Origin: Alcaligenaceae bacterium SAGV5
GTDB lineage: Bacteria; Pseudomonadota; Gammaproteobacteria; Burkholderiales; Burkholderiaceae_B
Direction of reading: 5' to 3'
Assembly: GCA_009360345.1 (NCBI GenBank)
Contig: SPDP01000004.1
Coordinates: 310,001-374,000 of the forward strand
DNA: 64,000 nucleotides
Shown here: one piece after another, positions 37,352 to 44,723 of the stretch
Numbering within the stretch: the stretch's first letter is position 1
Layout: every line of letters begins with the position of its first letter
Position numbers and translations under genes: made by a program
The notes under the pieces: model-generated
The model's input: the letters and a program-made list of their open reading frames with translations, nothing else
Told to the model about the DNA's origin: nothing
The model's database searches: none

Positions 37352-38223
37352 GCGTCGTCCTTGATGGTGTTGGCGAGGATGCCCAGGCCTTCGATCTCGA
37401 TCTCGATGCGGTCGCCGGGTTGCATCCAGACCGGCGGCTTGCGCGCGTAGCCGACGCCGGCGGGGGTGCCCATCGCGATGACGTCGCCGGGCTCCAGCGT
37501 CAGCGCCTCGGTCAAGAGGCACAGGGTCTCGGCCACCGGGAACAGCATGTTGGAGGTGTTGTCGCTCTGCATGACGCGGCCGTTCAGGCGCGATTCGATC
37601 TTCAGGCCCGCGGCGCCGGGGGGCACGGCGTCGGCCGGGACCAGCCAGGGTCCGAAGGCGCCGGTGCCGTCGAAGTTCTTGCCTATGGTCCATTGCGCGG
37701 TGCGGCGCTGATAGTCGCGCAGGGTCGCGTCGTTGAAGCATGCGTAGCCCGCCACCGCCGACAGGGCGTCGTCCGGGGTGAGGTGCCGCGCGCGCCTGCC
37801 GATGACCACCGCCAGTTCGGCTTCGAAGTCCAGCTTGTCCGATGCCCGCGGACGCAGCAGCGGTGCGCCATGGGCGATGAGCGAGGTGGCGCCGCGCATG
37901 AAGAAGCTCGGGTACGAAGGCTTGGCGTTGCCGCCTTCGGCGGCATGGTCCGCATAGTTCAGGCCCAGGCAGATGATCTTGCCGGGTTGCGGTATGGGCG
38001 GCAGCAGGCGGACTTCGGCCAACGGGACGCGTTTGGCGCCCGCCAGGGCGCGGTCGGCCGCTTCCCGCATGGCTTGCGGGCCTTGCGCGGCCAGCGCCGC
38101 CAGGGCTCCGGGCATGAACGGATGGCCGGGATCCGCGATTTCGGCGACGCTGTTGTCCGCGACCACGCCGATGCGGACCGTGTCTTGGCCTGGGAGTATG
38201 AAAGAAACGAAAGGATGAGCCAT
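37348..38223 (-). CDS. Fumarylacetoacetate hydrolase family protein
   Basis: A 291-residue FAH-fold enzyme. The metal site is visible as KLDFEAELAVVIG (family E-x-E pattern), preceded by KIICLGLNYADHAAE, followed by FNDATLRDYQRRTAQWTIGK and FDGTGAFGPWLV. GDVIAMGTPAGVGYARKPP is the usual C-terminal landmark. Members include acylpyruvases, 2-oxo-hept-3-ene-dioate hydratases and fumarylpyruvate hydrolases, so the product could be pyruvate or oxaloacetate plus an acid. It is the first gene of the operon; its ATG (38221-38223) lies inside a palindromic operator-like region shared with the divergent GntR gene. Confidence 0.9.
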   Translation of the reverse strand: MAHPFVSFILPGQDTVRIGVVADNSVAEIADPGHPFMPGALAALAAQGPQAMREAADRALAGAKRVPLAEVRLLPPIPQPGKIICLGLNYADHAAEGGNAKPSYPSFFMRGATSLIAHGAPLLRPRASDKLDFEAELAVVIGRRARHLTPDDALSAVAGYACFNDATLRDYQRRTAQWTIGKNFDGTGAFGPWLVPADAVPPGAAGLKIESRLNGRVMQSDNTSNMLFPVAETLCLLTEALTLEPGDVIAMGTPAGVGYARKPPVWMQPGDRIEIEIEGLGILANTIKDDA

Positions 38224-38290
38224 TGTCGATAAAACTCCATATGGAGAAAAATATCGACAAAATTCTATCGAGCTAAAATAATGTCGGTAA
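38222..38290. promoter_or_regulatory. Candidate GntR operator between divergent genes
   Basis: TTGTCGATA (38223-38231) and TATCGACAA (38252-38260) are perfect inverted repeats flanking the palindrome CTCCATATGGAG (38235-38246). Related half-sites TATCGAG (38266) and ATGTCGGTA (about 38281) follow. The left arm touches the start codon of the hydrolase gene. The region is AT-rich against its surroundings. The adjacent GntR regulator is the likely ligand; this is inference. Confidence 0.55.
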
Positions 38291-38308
38291 CCTGAGGAAA
38301 ACCCCTGC

Positions 38309-38974
38309 ATGCTAGATGCCGATATCGCTCCCAGCATGACCGTTCAGATCTACGAACGCCTGCGCGCCGATCTGCTCGACGGTCTGTGGCCCCCTGGGCA
38401 GAAGCTGCTGATGCATCGCCTGAGGCAGCACTACGCCATAGGCGCGAGTCCCTTGCGGGAGGCGCTCAGCCGCCTCGTGGCCGAGGGCCTGGCCGTCCAC
38501 AACGACCAGCGGGGATTCGCGGCCGCGGCGGTGTCGGCGGACGAACTGGAGGACATCCTGCGCAACCGCGTGGCGCTGGAATCGCTGGCGTTGGAGCAGG
38601 GGCTGGCCAGGCGCGGCCCGCAATGGGAGGAAGCGCTGCTGATCGCCTTCCACCGTCTGTCGCGCACGCCGCGCTCGGTGGACGAGGACAGCTATGAAGA
38701 AAATCCGGTCTGGGAACGGCAGCATCGCGCGTTTCACTTCGCGCTGTTGTCCGCCTGCGAATCGCCGACCCTGATGGGGTTCTGCGAGCAGCTCTATGAC
38801 CGCGCCTACCGGTATCGGCAACTGGCGGCGCGCAAGGCCTACAAGCGGCGCAACGAACTGGATGAGCACCGGGCCATTTTCGAGGCCGTGATGGCGGGAG
38901 ACCTGGAGTCGGCCAAGGGGCTGCTGGCCCGGCACTACGAGCGGACCGCCACGTTGTCGGGCCAGCAGGGGTAG
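38309..38974 (+). CDS. GntR-family (FadR/VanR-type) transcriptional regulator
   Basis: A 221-residue regulator: an N-terminal winged HTH (VQIYERLRADLLDGLWPPGQ, GASPLREALSRLVAEGLAV, about residues 10-75) and a C-terminal FCD effector domain (about 85-215) with HRAFHFALLSACES and DEHRAIFEAVMAGDLESAK, which carries the metal-binding His/Asp residues of this domain. It is divergent from the four-gene catabolic operon, so it most likely represses it until the substrate or an intermediate binds. The operator-like palindromes between them support this. Confidence 0.92.
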   Translation: MLDADIAPSMTVQIYERLRADLLDGLWPPGQKLLMHRLRQHYAIGASPLREALSRLVAEGLAVHNDQRGFAAAAVSADELEDILRNRVALESLALEQGLARRGPQWEEALLIAFHRLSRTPRSVDEDSYEENPVWERQHRAFHFALLSACESPTLMGFCEQLYDRAYRYRQLAARKAYKRRNELDEHRAIFEAVMAGDLESAKGLLARHYERTATLSGQQG

Positions 38975-39003
38975 GGGACTGGCGGCGGGTCCGGCCTGCC
39001 AGA

Positions 39004-39029
39004 TGCCCTCGCACCAGGGGGCGAGGGCA
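39004..39029. terminator. Bidirectional hairpin between GntR gene and ribB
   Basis: TGCCCTCGC (39004-39012) pairs with GCGAGGGCA (39021-39029), a perfect 9-base stem between the two convergent genes' stops. T-runs are short, so strength is uncertain. Confidence 0.55.
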
Positions 39030-39034
39030 TTGCC

Positions 39035-39700
39035 TCAGGCCGCGATGGCTTCTTCGGCCGGCAGGTCGGCGCGCGAGCGCCAGGCGACGATGTCCTCGAT
39101 CGTCAGCAGCGGCCAGCCGTGCTCGCGGGCATAGGCCAGCGCCGCGTCGCCGCGCATCATGCTGCCGTCTTCGTGCATCAGCTCGCACAGCAGCGCGGCG
39201 GGCGCGAGGCCGGCCAGCGCCGCCAGGTCCACCGATCCCTCGGTATGGCCGCGGCGGCCCAGCACGCCGCGCGGGTCGGCGCGCAGCGGGAACATGTGGC
39301 CGGGGCTGACCAGGGCCGCGGGGTCGCCCGTCAGCGCGGCGCGCACCGTGGTGATCCGGTCCGCCGCCGATACGCCCGTGCTGACGCCGTCGCGGGCTTC
39401 GATGCTGACCGTGAAGGCGGTGCCGTTGCGGCTGTGGTTGCGCGAAGTCATCTGCGGCAATCCGAGCGCTTCCACGCTGTCAGGCGTCAGGCACAGGCAG
39501 ACGATGCCGCTGCAATCGCGGATCATGCGCGCCATGATGGGTTCGGTGATGGATTCGGCGGCGATGATGAGGTCCGCTTCGTTCTCGCGATCCTCGTCGT
39601 CCAGCAGCACGGCAGGCTGGCCGAGCTTTAGCGCGGCCAGGGCCGCGAGCAGCCGCTGTTCGGCGGTGGTGGCTTCGAAGTACTGTTGCAGGGACTGCAT
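39035..39700 (-). CDS. ribB: 3,4-dihydroxy-2-butanone-4-phosphate synthase
   Basis: Makes the four-carbon unit of riboflavin from ribulose 5-phosphate, releasing formate. The 221-residue monofunctional enzyme (E. coli 217) has the acidic metal loop [18 protein letters not shown] (about 33-50), the central [20 protein letters not shown] and [13 protein letters not shown], and [20 protein letters not shown] with the catalytic His/Glu. ATG at 39700 has GGAG 8 bases upstream. It is controlled by the FMN riboswitch in its 5' leader; ribA is encoded separately at 19.1 kb. Confidence 0.95.
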   Translation of the reverse strand: MQSLQQYFEATTAEQRLLAALAALKLGQPAVLLDDEDRENEADLIIAAESITEPIMARMIRDCSGIVCLCLTPDSVEALGLPQMTSRNHSRNGTAFTVSIEARDGVSTGVSAADRITTVRAALTGDPAALVSPGHMFPLRADPRGVLGRRGHTEGSVDLAALAGLAPAALLCELMHEDGSMMRGDAALAYAREHGWPLLTIEDIVAWRSRADLPAEEAIAA

Positions 39701-39738
39701 GAAAACGCTCCGTAGGAAACAGGAAGCGTTCAGGGCAT

Positions 39739-39756
39739 GGCGCTCGCGCGAGCGCC
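39739..39756 (-). promoter_or_regulatory. 18-base palindrome in the ribB leader (candidate expression platform)
   Basis: GGCGCTCGCGCGAGCGCC is perfectly self-complementary and lies between the FMN aptamer and the ribB ribosome-binding site (about 40 bases before the ATG). It may be part of the riboswitch switching hairpin or a dimerisable stem; no T-run follows, suggesting translational rather than transcriptional control. Confidence 0.4.
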
Positions 39757-39818
39757 GTAGGAGCGCGCCGCCCGTGGCCGCGCGGACGCAGGCCGGTACA
39801 TGGCGCGTGTTCCCGTCT

Positions 39819-39956
39819 TCTTTCATCCGGACTATGACCGTCGGCTCCGGCATCGAACCGGATCTGCTGACCTTGCCGGGAAACCGGCAAGCGCTCGCGG
39901 GCTCGGCGCCCGAGGGCACCCTACCGCCGGTGGGGATTTCCACCCCGCCCTGAAGA
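39819..39956 (-). ncRNA. FMN riboswitch (RFN element)
   Basis: On the minus strand the conserved RFN blocks appear in order: TTCAGGGCGGGGTGGAAATC, CCCCACCGGCGGTAGG, AGCCCGCGAGCG, GGTCAGCAGATCCGGT, GATGCCGGAGCCGACGGTCA and TAGTCCGGATGAAAGA. FMN binding should lower ribB expression. The downstream 118-base leader holds a strong palindrome and then the ribB start. Confidence 0.96.
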
Positions 39957-40065
39957 CGCACCGCCCAGACAGGCGGCGAGGCTATCGTAGCAGAAGTGGC
40001 GCGCCGGCCTGCCGGAACGCCCTCACGCCGCCTCGGGTATTCTTGCCGTTCGAGGAGACCGGTCT

Positions 40066-41310
40066 TTGCCCATGCACAGCGATAACGATACGCGGCCGCC
40101 CCAGATTGGCGGACGGCAGTCCTTGTTGATCTTCGCCTGTTTCGCCGCAGCCTATTTCTTTTCCTACGGACTGCGCTCGGTCAATGCCGCGCTGGCGCCT
40201 TTCATCACGCAGGACCTGTCGCTCGGCAAAGCGCAGCTCGGCTGGCTGTCGTCGGCGTTCTTCGTTTCCCTGGCGGCCATGCAGGCGCCGCTGGGCGTCT
40301 GGCTGGACCGGTACGGCGCGCGGCGGGTGGAGGCCTGTTTGCTGGCGGTCGCCGCCCTGGGGTCTTTCGTCATGGTCTGGGCCGGCAGCTTCGCGGTCAC
40401 GTCGGTAGGGCGCATTCTCATCGGTGCCGGTGTGGCGGCCAGCCTGATGGCGCCGTTCTCGTATTTCCGGCGCTGCTATCCGGTCGAGCGGCAGGCGCAA
40501 CTGGGATTGTGGCTGCTGGTCGCCGGAACCGGCGGCGCCGTGTTCTTCACCTCGCCGGCGGCCGCGCTGGCGGGGCATTTCGGTTGGCGCAGCGTGCACT
40601 TGTTGTCGGGGCTGTCGCTGGCGGTGGTTGCCGTCCTGCTCTGGCGCGTCGTCCCTGATCACGACGTGAGCGTGCTGGGCACGGGCCGCCCCGGCGCATC
40701 GCCGGTTTCGCTGTGGGGGCTGCTCAGGCATCCGGAAATCCTGCGCGTGATGCCGCTGTCGGCCATCGGGCAGGGCGGCATCATCGCCTTGCAGACGCTG
40801 TGGGCCGGCCCGTGGATGACGGATGTGCTGGGCATGAGCCCCGCTGGCAGCGCTTCGATGCTGCTGGCCATGATGGTGGTGATGACGCTGGGCTATGTGG
40901 CGATGGGTTTCGCCAGTCCGCCGTTGCAGCGGCGCTTCGGCCTGCTGAACGTCGCGTTGGCGGGCTACCTGTGCTGCTTCGTCGTGATCTTCCTGCTGGC
41001 CTTCGTCGGCGGACCGCTGGCCTGGCTGCTCTGGCTGGTGATGGCGGCGGGCGTGGCCCCCATCATGCTGATGCAACCCTATCTGTCGACGCAGTTTCCC
41101 CGCGAGGCGGCGGGGCGGCTCGTGACGCTCTACAACATGTTCGTGTTCGTCGGCGCGTTCGTCATCCAGTGGGGCATAGGCCTGGTCGTCGACGGACTGG
41201 CGCAGGCCGGCCTGGGCCGCGGTGCATCGTTCGCGGTGTCGTTCGCCGGCCTCGGGGTGTTGCAGATGGCGTCGTTGGGGTGGTTCGTCCGCGGCCGCAA
41301 GCGCGGCTGA
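40066..41310 (+). CDS. MFS-family permease
   Basis: A 414-residue major facilitator with about 12 hydrophobic spans. The loop between spans 2 and 3 has the family motif [17 protein letters not shown], and the N-half reads [20 protein letters not shown]. The TTG at 40066 stands 7 bases after GAGGAGA, while an ATG at 40072 has 13 bases spacing; I favour the TTG. It resembles anion or aromatic-acid-type MFS carriers only loosely, so the substrate is unassigned. No regulator or enzyme is clearly linked; ribB on the other side is divergent. Confidence 0.85.
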   Translation: MPMHSDNDTRPPQIGGRQSLLIFACFAAAYFFSYGLRSVNAALAPFITQDLSLGKAQLGWLSSAFFVSLAAMQAPLGVWLDRYGARRVEACLLAVAALGSFVMVWAGSFAVTSVGRILIGAGVAASLMAPFSYFRRCYPVERQAQLGLWLLVAGTGGAVFFTSPAAALAGHFGWRSVHLLSGLSLAVVAVLLWRVVPDHDVSVLGTGRPGASPVSLWGLLRHPEILRVMPLSAIGQGGIIALQTLWAGPWMTDVLGMSPAGSASMLLAMMVVMTLGYVAMGFASPPLQRRFGLLNVALAGYLCCFVVIFLLAFVGGPLAWLLWLVMAAGVAPIMLMQPYLSTQFPREAAGRLVTLYNMFVFVGAFVIQWGIGLVVDGLAQAGLGRGASFAVSFAGLGVLQMASLGWFVRGRKRG

Positions 41311-41311
41311 G

Positions 41312-41411
41312 TGCCCTGGAGCGGCCCGGCGATAAATGGTACCCCCACGCTTGCCGCCGCGCGGCGCTGCCCCCCGGGGGCCTTTTTGCCTTGGGGCGGC
41401 CCGGCGATAAA
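41312..41411. repeat. Two direct copies of a 25-base GC-rich repeat
   Basis: TGCCCTGGAGCGGCCCGGCGATAAA (41312-41336, shown here in summary as the unit TGCC-TGG-GCGGCCCGGCGATAAA) and a second copy at 41387-41411 differ at two positions. The core GGGGCGGCCCGGCG is shared with repeat copy 2 near 19.8 kb. The interval also has a CCCCCCGGGGGC stem. It appears to be a mosaic of the intergenic repeat family. Confidence 0.6.
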
Positions 41412-41430
41412 AAAACCCGCTTGCGCGGGT
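41409..41430 (-). terminator. Rho-independent terminator of the MarR gene
   Basis: On the minus strand: ACCCGC, loop GCAA, GCGGGT, then a run of seven Ts. The stem is at 41415-41420 and 41425-41430. It lies 29 bases past the MarR stop and would end the TpsB-lipoprotein-MarR transcript. Confidence 0.85.
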
Positions 41431-41458
41431 AGATGGAGATGTTGATGAAGTCGGGAGA

Positions 41459-42058
41459 TCAGCCTCGTCGTTTGTCGTCCGCGGCGTGGCGGCGTCCTTC
41501 CAGATGGGGGCCGTTACCGCCTTCTCCCAGCATGCCCAGGGCTTCGGTTTTCAGCGCATGCACGCATTGCGCGAGAAAACCGTGGACCGCGGACAATTGC
41601 TCGCGTTCGTAGCGGGCGCCGATGTGCGCGACATCTTCGGCCACGGCGCGCATATGGCGTTCGATTTCCGCGCACTTTTCGCGCACCGGCCGGATGACGA
41701 CGATGCGCCGGTCCAACGGATGTTTGTCGCGGATCACGAAGCCGGTGGCCTCCAGTCTGTCGATCACCGCAGTCGTTCCGCCAGAGCTGATGCCGGCCAG
41801 GCAGGCCAACTGGCCGGTCGTGATGGGCTCGAACTCGATGACGAGTTCGAGCGCCTTCACGTCGACCATGCCCAGCCCGAGTCGTTCGGCCAATGCTGTC
41901 TGGTATAGCGAGGTGTAGACCGTCAGGCGGCGGCCGAGCATCGTGACGATGCCGTTGAGCATCTCCTGGCTGTCGCTGTCCGTCTCTTCGGGTTCCCGGG
42001 GTATCGATCCGTGGACCGAATGGCTCGAGGAACTCATTACGTTCTCCCAGTGAAGCAT
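41459..42058 (-). CDS. MarR-family transcriptional regulator
   Basis: A 199-residue winged-helix regulator. The core is MLNGIVTMLGRRLTVYTSLY, GMVDVKALELVIEFEPITTG, QLACLAGISSGGTTAVIDRL and EATGFVIRDKHPLDRRIVVI, a clear MarR HTH plus wing (about residues 60-135). N- and C-terminal tails are longer than usual. The ATG at 42058 has AAAGGAG 5 bases upstream, overlapping the end of the lipoprotein gene (11-base gap), so it should be cotranscribed with it. Autoregulation of the secretion unit is a reasonable inference; the ligand is unknown. Confidence 0.88.
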   Translation of the reverse strand: MLHWENVMSSSSHSVHGSIPREPEETDSDSQEMLNGIVTMLGRRLTVYTSLYQTALAERLGLGMVDVKALELVIEFEPITTGQLACLAGISSGGTTAVIDRLEATGFVIRDKHPLDRRIVVIRPVREKCAEIERHMRAVAEDVAHIGARYEREQLSAVHGFLAQCVHALKTEALGMLGEGGNGPHLEGRRHAADDKRRG

Positions 42059-42069
42059 GGCCTCTCCTT

Positions 42070-44445
42070 TCAATGCTTGCCCAAGCCGCCAAGCAACCCG
42101 CCCAGCAGCCCGGTAACCGGGTTCAGCAGGCCGCCGTTGCCTTCGCCACCTCCCGTACCGCCGCCCAGGCCGGTACCCTGTCCGACGCCGGCGGTCAGGC
42201 TGTTGACGGCGCCGGTCAGGTTGGTCAGGACGTTGCCGACGGGATTGGTGTTCTCAGGCGTGGCATGCACCAGGCCACCCACGCTCGAGACGGTCTGGCC
42301 CAGGCCATTCACCAGGCCGCCGAGGCCCGTGCCGACCCCGGGCACGCTGCCGCCCAGGCCGGTACCGACGCCACTCAGGCTGCCGCCCAGCGAGGTCAGG
42401 AGACCGTTGACCGGTTCGCCCAGGCCCGTGGCCGCGCCCACCGTCTGGGTCGTGCCCGATACCAGGTTCGCCACCGGGGTGACGACCGGGTCGAGCGCCG
42501 TGCCGACGTTGCCCAGTGTCGTCTGGGCGTTGAGCGGCACGAGGTTGTCGACCGCGCTGCCGGTGTTGGCCAGGGAAGGATGGAGAATGGGTTTGGTGTC
42601 GCTGCCGATGCCGCCCAGGAGACCGCTGGTGATCGGAGCGAGGAGCCCGTTGCTGCCGCCCAGCAGGCCTTCGAGGTTGCCGGACAGGATGGGCTGCAGC
42701 AGGCCGCCGCCTTCGCCGCCCGTGCCGCCGGTCAGGCCGCCGAGCAGGCCGGTGACGGGAGCCAGGATGCCGCCTTCGCCGCCGGTGGCGCCGTTCAGCA
42801 GGTTGGTGACGGGAGCCAGGAGACCGCCTTCGCCGCCGGTCACGCCGCCGAGCAGGCCGGTGACGGGAGCCAGGATGCCACCTTCGCCGCCGGTGGCGCC
42901 GTTCAGCAGGTTGGTGACGGGAGCCAGGAGACCGCCTTCGCCGCCGGTCACGCCGCCGAGCAGGCCGGTGACGGGGGCCAGGATGCCACCTTCGCCGCCG
43001 GTGGCGCCGTTCAGCAGGTTGGTGACGGGAGCCAGGAGACCGCCCTCGCCGCCGGTCACGCCGCCGAGCAGGCCGGTGACGGGAGCCAGGATGCCGCCTT
43101 CGCCGCCGGTAGCGCCGTTCAACAGATTGGTGACCGGCGCGAGCACGCCGCCATCACCGCCCGTGACGCCGCCAAGCAGGCCGGTGACGGGGGATAGCAG
43201 TCCGCCGCTGGCGGCCGACGGGGCCGCGGTCGCGCCTGCCTTGTCGACCAGTCCGCCTTCCACGCTCAGCCCCAGGCCGGCGGTCAGGCTGTCTACCGAG
43301 CCAGTCAGGTTGCTCAGCACGTTGCCGACCGGGTTCTTGTTGGCGTCGGAAGCGTGCAGCAGGCCGCCGGCGCTGGCGACCGTCGCCCCGAGTCCGGATA
43401 CCAGTCCGCTCACGCCGGTGCCGGCGACGGGAAGGTTGCCGCCCAGGCTCGTACCCAGGTTGGAAACGGCGCCGCCTACCGAGACCAGGAGGTCGTTCAC
43501 CGGTGCGCCGAGTCCGGTCTTGTCGCCCACCTGCTGGGTGAGCTGCGTGGCCGTCCCGACGATGGGGCTGACCGCCGGATCCAGGCCCGCGCCGACCTGG
43601 CCCAGCGTCTGGCCGAGCTTGAGGTCCACGAGATTGTCGACGGCATTGCCGGTGTTGGTCAGTGCCGGCTGCAGAACCGGGTTCTGGACGGTGCCGCCTT
43701 CACCCAGGCCGTTGAGCAGTTGCGCAACGGGGCTGAGCAGGCCGTCGTCGGAGGCCAGCGTGCCGGTCAGGGTGGAGACCGTGCCGGTCAGGTTGTTCAG
43801 CACATTGCCCAGCGGATTGGGATTGCTCTCGGATGCGTTCAGCAGGCCGCCTGCGCTGGCGACCGTATCGCCCAGGCCCGCGACCACGCCGCCCAGGCCC
43901 AGCTTGATGGGCAGGCCGGTGTCGTCCAGCGATTGACCCAGGTCCTTCACCGTGCCACCGACCGAGGTCAGCAGGTTGTCGACGGGAGCACCCAGGCCGG
44001 TGGCGGCGCCCACTTGCTGCGTGAGGCCCGTGACCGTGTTGCCCACCGGCGCGACCACGCCGTCGAGCTTGGTGCCGACGTTGTGCAGCGTACCGGCCAG
44101 TCCGGTATCCACGAGGTTGTCGACGGCTTGGCCGGTGTTGCCCAGCGCGGGTGCCAGCACGCCGGTGACAGGAGTGCCGCCCGGGTTGCCGGGATTGCCC
44201 GGGTCGCCAGGATTCCCGGGATTGCCAGGGTTACCGGGGTTGCCAGGATTTCCGGGATTGCCAGGGTTGCCAGGGTTGTTGGGGTCGCCCGGATTATTGG
44301 GATTGTTGGGGTTGGTGGGGTCTGAGCCTCCTCCCAATCCGGAAGTGATCGCACCGGATCCGGAGCAACCGGCCAATGTCGAGAGTGCGAGCACCAACGC
44401 GGCGACCAGGACACGAGGGCCCGGCTTCGTTTGTTCTTTATGCAT
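42070..44445 (-). CDS. Repetitive collagen-like surface lipoprotein
   Basis: A 791-residue protein rich in Gly, Leu, Val, Thr and Asn. Residues 1-26 are a lipoprotein signal ending LSTLAGC (Cys27). Residues 43-90 are (Gly-Asn-Pro)n triplets of collagen-like Gly-X-Y type. Three homologous modules of about 130 residues follow (about 98-230, 257-395 and 625-755), each with NTG-AVDNLV, TLG-VGT-LDPVV, QQVG--TGLGAPV-(N/D)-LL and a GGLL-A-(S/P)-N-NP-GNVL-NLTG end. Between modules 2 and 3 lie nine 18-residue repeats, alternating [18 protein letters not shown] and [18 protein letters not shown] (414-578). No TPS secretion domain is visible. ATG at 44445 follows AAGGGGA by 6 bases. It lies downstream of a TpsB transporter and may be its passenger (inference). 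Confidence 0.82.
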   Translation of the reverse strand: MHKEQTKPGPRVLVAALVLALSTLAGCSGSGAITSGLGGGSDPTNPNNPNNPGDPNNPGNPGNPGNPGNPGNPGNPGNPGDPGNPGNPGGTPVTGVLAPALGNTGQAVDNLVDTGLAGTLHNVGTKLDGVVAPVGNTVTGLTQQVGAATGLGAPVDNLLTSVGGTVKDLGQSLDDTGLPIKLGLGGVVAGLGDTVASAGGLLNASESNPNPLGNVLNNLTGTVSTLTGTLASDDGLLSPVAQLLNGLGEGGTVQNPVLQPALTNTGNAVDNLVDLKLGQTLGQVGAGLDPAVSPIVGTATQLTQQVGDKTGLGAPVNDLLVSVGGAVSNLGTSLGGNLPVAGTGVSGLVSGLGATVASAGGLLHASDANKNPVGNVLSNLTGSVDSLTAGLGLSVEGGLVDKAGATAAPSAASGGLLSPVTGLLGGVTGGDGGVLAPVTNLLNGATGGEGGILAPVTGLLGGVTGGEGGLLAPVTNLLNGATGGEGGILAPVTGLLGGVTGGEGGLLAPVTNLLNGATGGEGGILAPVTGLLGGVTGGEGGLLAPVTNLLNGATGGEGGILAPVTGLLGGLTGGTGGEGGGLLQPILSGNLEGLLGGSNGLLAPITSGLLGGIGSDTKPILHPSLANTGSAVDNLVPLNAQTTLGNVGTALDPVVTPVANLVSGTTQTVGAATGLGEPVNGLLTSLGGSLSGVGTGLGGSVPGVGTGLGGLVNGLGQTVSSVGGLVHATPENTNPVGNVLTNLTGAVNSLTAGVGQGTGLGGGTGGGEGNGGLLNPVTGLLGGLLGGLGKH
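42712..43206 (-). repeat. Coding tandem repeats, nine 54-base units (108-base higher-order period)
   Basis: Two alternating 54-base units encode the GLLGGV and NLLNGA versions of the 18-residue repeat. The DNA of successive 108-base pairs is almost identical, including synonymous positions, which indicates recent expansion or gene conversion. Confidence 0.9.
44176..44319 (-). repeat. Coding Gly-Asn-Pro tandem repeats (9-base unit)
   Basis: The plus strand shows repeated CCAGGGTTG/CCGGGATTG-type 9-mers, encoding about a dozen Gly-Asn-Pro triplets with occasional Asp or Asn-Asn variants, directly after the lipoprotein N-terminus. Copy number is likely variable by slippage. Confidence 0.85.
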
Positions 44446-44672
44446 GATTGTTCCCCTTATCGCTGAAGCGGCGACACTGCCTGCTGCGCCTATTGAGCAA
44501 AAGCTGTGCCAATGTGCGGCGAGCGGTGCGCAGGAGAGCAGGAGGGGCACCCGGCAACACCCGGAAAACCTTGCAAACAGGGGATAAATCGAAAACTCAG
44601 GGAATTCGTGCGGCTGAGACGATGCGCTGAAATACCCTGGGATGCAGGGCGAAAAGACGGGGGAAGAGGGGT

Positions 44673-44710
44673 TTCGTTACGTAGCAGGGAACCCCCTGTT
44701 ACGTAACGAA
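44673..44710. other. 17-base inverted repeat between TpsB and lipoprotein genes
   Basis: TTCGTTACGTAGCAGGG (44673-44689) and CCCTGTTACGTAACGAA (44694-44710) pair at 16 of 17 positions around the loop AACC. It begins 13 bases after the TpsB stop on the minus strand. No T-run follows, so it is not a standard terminator; it may attenuate, protect the 3' end, or bind a protein. Confidence 0.7.
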
Positions 44711-44723
44711 GACCGCGTGCGGA

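Noticed and set aside
42712-43206. Possible CRISPR array
   Set aside because: The repeats are contiguous 54/108-base coding units without unique spacers and are translated as regular 18-residue repeats.
42011-43936. 641-codon Pro/Arg-rich plus-strand frame across the lipoprotein gene
   Set aside because: It is the antisense reading of the Gly/Leu/Val repeats. The minus strand has a signal peptide, lipobox, ribosome-binding site and modular structure; this frame has none of these.
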